Assembly: GCA_027005175.1 (NCBI GenBank)
Contig: JALTMC010000869.1
Span: forward strand, 1 to 9,647
DNA from: Myxococcales bacterium
GTDB taxonomy: Bacteria; Myxococcota_C; UBA6777
Length of the DNA stretch: 9,647 nt
Direction of reading: 5' to 3'
The notes under the pieces were generated by a model. It did no database searches, was not told the origin of the DNA, and saw nothing but the letters and a program-made list of their open reading frames with translations. Of the stretch, positions 1 to 5,752 are shown one piece after another. How positions within the stretch are numbered: the first letter of the stretch is position 1; each line of letters opens with the position of its first letter. Made by a program: the position numbers and the translations under genes.

Positions 1-11
1 AAGGAGTCATT

Positions 12-66
12 GCTGTTGGATGCTCAGGCTCAGGCTTGCTTCAGTGGTGAACACAAATCAAGTCTG
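12..66 (+). repeat. Diverged direct repeat, copy 1
   Basis: This 55-base segment matches 211-265 at 45 of 55 positions without gaps. Nine of the ten differences are transitions. An exact 11-base match further upstream (3-13 versus 167-177) suggests a longer duplicated unit, with about 35 extra bases in copy 2. Read in the phase of ATG 20, seven of the ten differences fall at third codon positions and only two of 18 codons change amino acid (Ala/Val and Val/Ile). That hints at a once-translated or still-translated short peptide. With ten differences the statistical support is modest. Confidence 0.7.
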
Positions 67-210
67 TGTTCCAGTGCCCTTCAGGGTACTTCGTTTCTCA
101 GAGCTGGACTTTCGTCCGGCGGATAATAAAGTGATTTCGTGGATGGGTAGGATGGTGAGATTTCGTGGAGTCATTGCGAATTTGCGACAGTCCAAAAGAA
201 AGGTGAAGTT

Positions 211-265
211 GTTGTTGGATGTTGAGGCTCAGGCTCGTCTCAATAGTAAACACAAACCAAGTCTG
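211..265 (+). repeat. Diverged direct repeat, copy 2
   Basis: This is the partner of the repeat at 12-66. In the conserved phase it reads from ATG 219 as a 17-residue peptide (MLRLRLVSIVNTNQVWP) ending at TGA 270-272. A purine-rich stretch lies about 12 bases before the ATG, as it also does before the matching ATG of copy 1. The two copies could be a repeated small open reading frame, or pieces of a dispersed intergenic element. The window alone does not decide between these. Confidence 0.65.
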
Positions 266-292
266 GCCGTGAGTGGCAGAATGGCAGTATTA

Positions 293-322
293 TTGACGCT
301 TCCCAATAAATTTTGGTAGATC
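293..322 (+). promoter_or_regulatory. Weak candidate promoter for the signalling operon
   Basis: TTGACG at 293-298 matches five of six bases of the sigma70 -35 consensus. The best -10 at an allowed distance is TAGATC (317-322), three of six, with an 18-base spacer. If used, transcription would start near 329. The leader would then be about 85 bases and would contain the direct repeat at 340-371. The poor -10 suggests an activator, another sigma factor, or a chance match. Confidence 0.22.
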
Positions 323-339
323 AATAGGCGGAGGTCTGT

Positions 340-371
340 TTGTATTGCATTTGTGCTTGTATTGCATTTGT
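340..371 (+). repeat. 15-bp direct repeat with 17-bp period, operator candidate
   Basis: The 15-base sequence TTGTATTGCATTTGT occurs exactly at 340-354 and again at 357-371, separated by two bases. It ends 42 bases before the ATG of the first operon gene. Two identical half-sites in direct orientation near an operon start are typical of binding sites for response regulators or other dimeric activators. A role in the transcript leader is also possible. No protein can be assigned from the window. Confidence 0.6.
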
Positions 372-413
372 TAAGAACGGATCTGTTTTGATGGTGACAG
401 GAAAGACGGAACG

Positions 414-1607
414 ATGGATGAGCTGCTCTTTGAATACCTACAGGAGCAAGATGTTGATGGTCATATGGGATTTCGCATCTTGTTGGTTGATGATGAAGAA
501 GACAACCTTTTCTTATTAAAGACATTCCTGGAGGTAGATTACGAAGTCTATACAGCAACCTCGGGAGAGGAAGGCTTAGATTTTATTCAAAAGCAAGAAG
601 TGGACCTGATGATTGTTGACCAACGCATGTCAGGAATGGATGGCCTTACGTTTTGTGGGCAGTCAGCTAAAATCGCTCCACACACGATGCGAGTCATGTT
701 AACGGCATACTCTGATCGAGAGATGCTGCTGGCTGCGATGGCCAGCGGGAAGATCTTCAGAGTCATGACCAAGCCCTGGAATATTATAGAGATACGAGCA
801 ACCGTTGAAGAGGCATTTAAGCGCCAAGCCTACAAGAGAGCATTTGGTGCCTTGATCGACGAGTTGCAACACAAAAATGAGGAATTGAGAAACTCGTATA
901 CGCAGTTGAAGAAAGTGCAGGAAGAGAAGTTACAAGCAGAGCGTCTCGCAACCATGGGCCAAGTCACGGCGCGTTTTATTCACGAGATGAACAACCAGCT
1001 CACGGTGTTGGTCTTGTTAAAATCCATGAGAGAGACTTTACGTGCCCAAAGCAGCATCGGAGACTCCATCGATTTCATCATCGAAGCGATAGAGAACCTG
1101 TATGAGATGGTACAGCTACTCCAACAATTCACCAAAGGAGGAGAACCAGAACTACAAAAAAGCTACACCGATATGAGCGAGTTACTCCGTCAGGCAGTCC
1201 GCTTTATTCGCCAAAGTCCTATCGCTGAAGGTGTGGAATTTACCGAGACCTACGCAGAGGTGGACTTTTGTTGGGTGGATCGACAACGACTGAAGCAGGT
1301 CATCCTCAACCTCTTGCGCAATGCGATACAAGCACTCACGGAAAAAAAGCAGATCTGGGTGGAGTTGCACCCGACAAGCGACAAGACGATAACCTTTTCC
1401 ATTCGAGATTGCGGGAGGGGAGTACCCAAAGATTTGCAAGAGAAGATTTTCGAACCCTTCTTTACAACAAAGTCACAGCAAGGTTTGGGATTAGGCCTTG
1501 AAGTATGTAAGCAAATTGTCGAGAAACATAAAGGAAAGATCACTTTAGAAAGCCAGACCGGAGAAGGCACAACCTTCACAATCCAACTCCCGAGCAAAAA
1601 GGAATAA
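414..1607 (+). CDS. Receiver-histidine kinase (REC-HK), PhcR/PhcQ-like
   Basis: This 397-residue cytoplasmic protein has an N-terminal receiver domain and a C-terminal kinase. The receiver (about 20-135) has acidic residues D26/D27, phospho-acceptor D69, T97 and K120-P-W. The -DQRM- and KPW style is that of receivers in RpfG/PhcR-type regulators. The usual proline after the acceptor (DxxMPxMDG) is serine (S73). A coiled-coil linker (about 140-178) leads to a HisKA-like helix with H190 in HEMNN, then an ATPase domain: N-box N299/N303, G1 D332-x-G-x-G, F-box 346-353, G2 357-361. There are no membrane segments and no DNA-binding domain, so its output is phosphotransfer or phosphatase action. The E-x-x-N after the histidine is compatible with phosphatase activity. 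AGGAAAG precedes ATG 414 at a good distance; ATG 465, just before the receiver, is an alternative. It is the first gene of an operon, 3 bases from the next. In Ralstonia, PhcR is likewise a response regulator with a kinase-like output; the link is by architecture. Confidence 0.9.
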   Translation: MDELLFEYLQEQDVDGHMGFRILLVDDEEDNLFLLKTFLEVDYEVYTATSGEEGLDFIQKQEVDLMIVDQRMSGMDGLTFCGQSAKIAPHTMRVMLTAYSDREMLLAAMASGKIFRVMTKPWNIIEIRATVEEAFKRQAYKRAFGALIDELQHKNEELRNSYTQLKKVQEEKLQAERLATMGQVTARFIHEMNNQLTVLVLLKSMRETLRAQSSIGDSIDFIIEAIENLYEMVQLLQQFTKGGEPELQKSYTDMSELLRQAVRFIRQSPIAEGVEFTETYAEVDFCWVDRQRLKQVILNLLRNAIQALTEKKQIWVELHPTSDKTITFSIRDCGRGVPKDLQEKIFEPFFTTKSQQGLGLGLEVCKQIVEKHKGKITLESQTGEGTTFTIQLPSKKE

Positions 1608-1610
1608 CTG

Positions 1611-3107
1611 ATGGTAAGTCCATCCAAAGGTATTTTTCACCCTGATCTCGAAGGCGCAAAAGGCAAGCAGATCCTGTTTCGGCCTCCTCGATACGACACC
1701 AAAGAGCTTCTCGGAAACACCCCCATGTTTGTCAACTATAAAGACTTTGATGGCCGTGAAACTCGCGGGAAGATCCGCAATCTTTCGTCCAATGGCCTCG
1801 CCTTCGAAGCGAGTGCCAAAGAGGTCCTTCGCAACGGTGAGCTGCTGCGTGGCTTCCAAATTCGCTGGGAAGACCAGATTATCTACGATGGTGAAGCTTC
1901 TGTCACCAACCAGCGCGAAGCGGGAGGGGTATTGCTTGTTGGTTGTGCCCTCAAATCAGGCAACTTGGACACAGAAACAATACATGGACTCAAAGAGAAA
2001 GTACGCATTCACAACCAGTTGACATCCTTCCGTCAAAGCATGGATCGACTGTTTCAGAGCGACATTCCAGTGTCGTTTCGTGCTCTCGTTGGAGACCTTC
2101 GTTTGTTTTTGGAACGTTATAAGAAAGAGCTTGATGGAATTGAAGCGGGCTACCAGGGTTTGTCGAAGGATAGACTGCGATGGGAGCGGGAAGTGATTGA
2201 GCTAGCGGAACCTGAATTCACCCGGCTCTTCCGCGAATTAGAGCTTCAACTCTACAAGGAAGTAAAGCACCTCTCTGGTGAAGAGCGCAAGCCCTATCGC
2301 GACTACTCGCAATACCAACTACACCATCTTTTTGAGGAAGCTCCTGTTTTCCACCGTTCGTATCACAAGCCTCTTGGCTACGCCGGCGACTATCAGGTTC
2401 TACTATGGATCTATGCTCCTGAAAATCACTACGAAGGAGATAGCCTCTTCGGAAAATTGCTTCATCGCATCGGTTGTACCACCACAGCCAGTCTCGCGGG
2501 GATATCCAGAATCCCCTTTCTCACAGAGAAGATCAAGAAGAAGCTATCCCAGCATGAGAGCAACGAACCGATGCGACTCTTCTCCCTCGCCAGTGGTCCA
2601 GCCAAAGAGATCCTCGATTTACTGCAAGACAGTCCCCCTCAGCGGCCACTAGAGATTACATTGTTTGACCAAGACGAAGAAGCACTGGCCTTTTGTCATA
2701 CACATATCAACAATATCCTCTACGACCAAACAATCCCGGTTGACGTACACTACCTCCATAGCTCTGTAAAGCAGATCATCCAAGACCGAGAGTTTGTCGA
2801 TACCATCCCCAAACAAGATATGATTACATCCACTGGATTGTTTGACTACCTCCCCACAAGCGTAGCGATGCGCTTGCTCAACAACCTCATCTCCATGTTA
2901 AAGCCAGACGGTATAGCCATCATTGGTAACTTTGCTATCAACGACACCCAGTATATCTTTGAATACATGTGTGACTGGGACTTAATTTACCGCGACGCAG
3001 AAGACTTGATGGCCCTGACACGCTCTGTGACTATCCCTATCGAAGCCTCCATTGAGGCGGAAGAAACGGGCACCAACCTGTTTTTGGTGGTCCGACGAAA
3101 GGCTTAG
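1611..3107 (+). CDS. PilZ-like domain fused to PhcB-type SAM methyltransferase
   Basis: This 498-residue protein is probably a cytoplasmic synthase of a fatty-acid methyl ester signal. The N-terminal region (about 36-125) looks like PilZ: R52-G-K-I-R56 then N57-L-S59-S-N-G62, the N-x-S-x-x-G signature, followed by alternating strands. A canonical RxxxR c-di-GMP clamp upstream is not obvious (only R24-P-P-R27). Residues 130-250 are helical. The block K253-P-L-G-Y-A-G-D-Y261 is, as I recall, a hallmark of proteins annotated as extracellular factor 3-hydroxypalmitic acid methyl ester biosynthesis proteins. The Rossmann methyltransferase follows: motif I S325-L-A-S-G329-P-A-K-E333, acidic D353/D355 after strand 2, GLFDYL at 409-414, then LKPDG before strand 5. 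A strong AAGGA (1599-1603) sits 7 bases before ATG 1611 and overlaps the end of the upstream gene, which implies co-translation. The methyltransferase call is firm. The substrate is inferred from family and from the kinases on both sides. c-di-GMP binding is untested. Confidence 0.85.
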   Translation: MVSPSKGIFHPDLEGAKGKQILFRPPRYDTKELLGNTPMFVNYKDFDGRETRGKIRNLSSNGLAFEASAKEVLRNGELLRGFQIRWEDQIIYDGEASVTNQREAGGVLLVGCALKSGNLDTETIHGLKEKVRIHNQLTSFRQSMDRLFQSDIPVSFRALVGDLRLFLERYKKELDGIEAGYQGLSKDRLRWEREVIELAEPEFTRLFRELELQLYKEVKHLSGEERKPYRDYSQYQLHHLFEEAPVFHRSYHKPLGYAGDYQVLLWIYAPENHYEGDSLFGKLLHRIGCTTTASLAGISRIPFLTEKIKKKLSQHESNEPMRLFSLASGPAKEILDLLQDSPPQRPLEITLFDQDEEALAFCHTHINNILYDQTIPVDVHYLHSSVKQIIQDREFVDTIPKQDMITSTGLFDYLPTSVAMRLLNNLISMLKPDGIAIIGNFAINDTQYIFEYMCDWDLIYRDAEDLMALTRSVTIPIEASIEAEETGTNLFLVVRRKA

Positions 3108-3114
3108 CTCAAGT

Positions 3115-5730
3115 ATGACTAGCCAAGCAGACAATGCAGCCTTCCTTGAATCACTGAAACACTCGAATCGAACTGCGTTACGCATTCAGGCTGTTTGTGG
3201 TGCTCTGGGCCAGCCTTTTTTCGCGATCCTTGACTACTATTATATCCCCGCTGAATTCCAAATATTCGTAACCTTGCGCTTGCTGTGCATTGTGTTCTAC
3301 ATCGTAGTGCTGGCTGCGACCTACACACAATGGATCCGACCCTATATCAATCTGATGGGTGCATGCATCGGATGGGTCACAGGCTGGGTCATAGCCATCA
3401 TGGTTCTCTACGATACAGGACCCTCCTCTGGATATTACGCGGGCCTCAATATCCCCATTATTGCGGTCGGTCTGCTCATGACATGGAACTGGAAATGGAA
3501 CCTCTTCATGTCCATGCCCATCTACTTCTCCTATCTGATTCCAAACCTCTTTCACCCTCAAATCTATACCACGAAACTTTCAGACTTCGTCGCCCACAAC
3601 TTCTTTATCCTTTTTACCATTATCTTTATCACCATCGCCCAACAAGTCAACGTTTGGCGCAAACGAGACACTTTTTTTGCCAACCTTGCACTCAGTCGGG
3701 CCAAAACGGCATTGGAAAAAGCCCACAGTCAGCTCCAAGAACTCGATCGAGTGAAGAGTCAATTCTTCGCAAATATCACGCATGAATTACGCACACCACT
3801 CACACTCATCCTCACCCCGGTCGATGCCATTATCGAAGGGGAGCTTGGAGACTTCCAACAGCACCAGCTCACCTATTTTCGCTCCATTCGCCAAAATGGC
3901 CTGCGCTTGCTCAAACTCATTAATGACTTGCTGGAACTCTCCAAGCTGGAAGACTCTCAGGTTCGTCTGAGAATCGAGCCTGTCGAGATACAAACGTTTT
4001 TTAAAAGTATCTTTGAGATTGTAAAGGGGATGGCAGAGCGAAAACAAATCACCCTAACCCTCGATGGTTCAGACATCTCCGTATGGATCGATCGTCTACA
4101 TATGGAACGAGTGTTTCTCAACATCCTGGCAAATGCACTCAAATTCACACCCAATCAAGGAACGATCGAGGTTCGTGTCATAGAAAAGCAAGAACTCATC
4201 CAGATCGAAGTCGAAGACTCCGGCATCGGAGTCCCCGAAGAGCACCTGAACCAGATCTTCGAGAGATTTTTTCAATCCGATGCCTCAAGCACTCGCCAGT
4301 ATGGTGGAACCGGTATCGGACTCTCCTTGGTCAAAGAGTTGGTGAACCTGCATGGAGGAGAGATCCACGCAGAAAGTACAGAGGGATCGGGTACAACCAT
4401 CATTATCGAGCTGCAAAAGGGTCGCGAACATTTTCGTGAAGAGATCCTGGATCGACGTCAGATACACCAAACAGGGCAACCGAATCGGCGAACGGAGGAT
4501 GCCGGTGTATCCGAATGGACTCATCAGCTTGTGGACCAAAAGAACTTTCGCTACCTCGACATAGACATGGCGACAGAGAGACGAGTCGTACCCCGCGAAG
4601 AGCACGATTTTAAGGAAGCTCGCCTGTTGATCGTTGAAGACAATATTGAGTTGCTTCGCTTTCTGAATACACTGTTGGGCGAAACCTACGACATCTTCAC
4701 AGCGATGGATGGCGGCACAGCATTCGAACGTGCCAAAGAGAAAAAACCTGACCTTATCCTCTCGGATGTGATGCTCCCAGTCATGGATGGATTTGAGCTT
4801 TGTAAAAAGCTCAAAAAAGATCCAGACACCATGCATATCCCAATCATCCTACTCACAGCTCGCACCAAAGCAGAGGATCTCATCGCAGGCTTGGAACATG
4901 GCGCAGATTCGTACCTTACCAAGCCATTTAGTCCAAGAGAGCTGCGTACCCGAGTGCGAGAGACTCTGAAGAATCGAGCCATTACAGCAAAGATGGTCCT
5001 TCGAAAAAAACTGGATGCCATCCAGTTAATGAGCGCCCGGATGGCCCATGAGATCTACAACCCACTGAATATGATCAAAAATTCCTTGGAAGCCATCACA
5101 ATGCAGCTTAAACATCGAGAGGATCAAGAGATACTCAAGGCCGTGCGTCCCTTTATGGATATCGCAGGACGAGCCATTCCTCGGATTCATGACACAGTGG
5201 AGCTAATGAAGCATTACTCCAAAGAAGGATACAACCCCGTTCTACGCTCTCACAACCTCACAGAAGCCATCGAACAAATCCTTAAAGTGATCAATATCCC
5301 CCCCCACAAAAAGTGCGACATTCAATTTCAAGAAGAAACCAAAAAACCTGTGTGGTGTGATCCGGCAGAGTTCAACCAAGCACTCCTCAATATCATTGAA
5401 AATGCCGTAGACTCCATTGAAGAAGAAGGCTCTGTCACCATCCGATTGTTCGAATCCAAGGGAGATATCGTAATCTCCGTGAAAGACACTGGATGTGGAA
5501 TTGCACCCGAAGAACTCGACCGAATATTCTCTCCCTTCTACACCACCAAAGGGCCCGGAAAAGGCATGGGTCTCGGCATGACAATCAGCTTTCAAGCCAT
5601 CGAATCCCAAGGCGGCAGCATGGAAGTAAGCAGCCAACTCGGCGTAGGAACACACATGATTGTCCGAATGCCTGGCGAACCAGGCCGAGGGCTGAAGGCT
5701 GAGGGCCGAACCAAGAGTCAAGAACCATAA
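3115..5730 (+). CDS. Six-helix membrane hybrid kinase, 6TM-HK-REC-HK (PhcS-like)
   Basis: This 871-residue inner-membrane sensor has six hydrophobic segments (about 24-43, 48-70, 77-99, 107-124, 128-146, 159-177) with very short loops and no large periplasmic domain. That is the layout of kinases sensing lipophilic signals, such as PhcS, CqsS and LqsS. Kinase 1: H223 in HELRTPL, N336/N340, D368-S-G-I-G, G2 around G398-G402. A charged linker (about 445-500) leads to a receiver: E508/D509, acceptor D551, T581, K603. Kinase 2: H645 in HEIYNPL, N759/N763, D791-T-G-C-G, F-box 805-812, G2 G817-M-G-L-G. All catalytic residues of all three modules are present. An upstream in-frame ATG (3052) would overlap the methyltransferase and add 21 residues; I prefer ATG 3115, 7 bases after that stop. 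The Shine-Dalgarno (AAAGG, 3098-3102) is somewhat distant. The C-terminus and stop lie inside a heptamer repeat. The ligand is inferred to be the product of the preceding gene. Confidence 0.9.
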   Translation: MTSQADNAAFLESLKHSNRTALRIQAVCGALGQPFFAILDYYYIPAEFQIFVTLRLLCIVFYIVVLAATYTQWIRPYINLMGACIGWVTGWVIAIMVLYDTGPSSGYYAGLNIPIIAVGLLMTWNWKWNLFMSMPIYFSYLIPNLFHPQIYTTKLSDFVAHNFFILFTIIFITIAQQVNVWRKRDTFFANLALSRAKTALEKAHSQLQELDRVKSQFFANITHELRTPLTLILTPVDAIIEGELGDFQQHQLTYFRSIRQNGLRLLKLINDLLELSKLEDSQVRLRIEPVEIQTFFKSIFEIVKGMAERKQITLTLDGSDISVWIDRLHMERVFLNILANALKFTPNQGTIEVRVIEKQELIQIEVEDSGIGVPEEHLNQIFERFFQSDASSTRQYGGTGIGLSLVKELVNLHGGEIHAESTEGSGTTIIIELQKGREHFREEILDRRQIHQTGQPNRRTEDAGVSEWTHQLVDQKNFRYLDIDMATERRVVPREEHDFKEARLLIVEDNIELLRFLNTLLGETYDIFTAMDGGTAFERAKEKKPDLILSDVMLPVMDGFELCKKLKKDPDTMHIPIILLTARTKAEDLIAGLEHGADSYLTKPFSPRELRTRVRETLKNRAITAKMVLRKKLDAIQLMSARMAHEIYNPLNMIKNSLEAITMQLKHREDQEILKAVRPFMDIAGRAIPRIHDTVELMKHYSKEGYNPVLRSHNLTEAIEQILKVINIPPHKKCDIQFQEETKKPVWCDPAEFNQALLNIIENAVDSIEEEGSVTIRLFESKGDIVISVKDTGCGIAPEELDRIFSPFYTTKGPGKGMGLGMTISFQAIESQGGSMEVSSQLGVGTHMIVRMPGEPGRGLKAEGRTKSQEP

Positions 5731-5742
5731 ACCATCAACCAT
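5687..5742. repeat. Degenerate heptanucleotide tandem repeat across a stop codon
   Basis: Eight consecutive 7-base units can be read: GAGGGCT, GAAGGCT, GAGGGCC, GAACCAA, GAGTCAA, GAACCAT, AAACCAT, CAACCAT. They are followed by GAACTGA and GGGCTAG, which echo the first units. The array encodes the last residues of the hybrid kinase, supplies its stop codon (5728-5730), and runs into the 22-base gap before the convergent c-di-GMP gene ends. Short heptameric arrays of this kind occur in several bacterial lineages as repetitive intergenic elements. Here it appears to have grown into the 3' end of a gene. No hairpin followed by a T-run was found, so it is not a recognisable terminator. Confidence 0.65.
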
Positions 5743-5752
5743 GAACTGAGGG

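Larger units (their letters stand above)
1..413. other. Leader region without a convincing long gene
   Basis: This 413-base stretch precedes the signalling operon. It contains a diverged duplicated segment (12-66 and 211-265), an exact 11-base repeat (3-13 and 167-177), another exact 11-base repeat (133-143 and 159-169), and a 17-base-period direct repeat (340-371). A 99-codon plus-strand frame runs from ATG 20 to 319, but it matches no family I recognise. One copy of the duplicated segment lies in a different phase within it, so I do not call it as a gene. The frame starting at base 1 is open to tandem stops at 124-129 and could be the tail of an upstream gene, with weak support. No tRNA or clear terminator was seen. 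Confidence 0.5.

Noticed and set aside
1-126. Tail of an upstream gene ending at tandem stops 124-129
   Set aside because: The frame is open, but the repeat comparison puts most differences at first and second codon positions in this phase, which argues against coding.
20-319. 99-codon plus-strand frame in the leader
   Set aside because: It has no recognisable domain. The two copies of the internal repeat fall in different phases within it, so it is unlikely to be one protein.
3052-3114. 21-residue N-terminal extension of the hybrid kinase
   Set aside because: It overlaps the end of the methyltransferase gene and has an unlikely composition. ATG 3115 just after that stop gives a natural start.
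4285-4836. 183-codon minus-strand frame
   Set aside because: It is a shadow of the linker and receiver coding region of the hybrid kinase.
5671-5684. Perfect hairpin CCTGG-CGAA-CCAGG near the end of the hybrid kinase gene, considered as a terminator
   Set aside because: It lies inside coding sequence, the stem is only five pairs, and there is no T-run after it on either strand.
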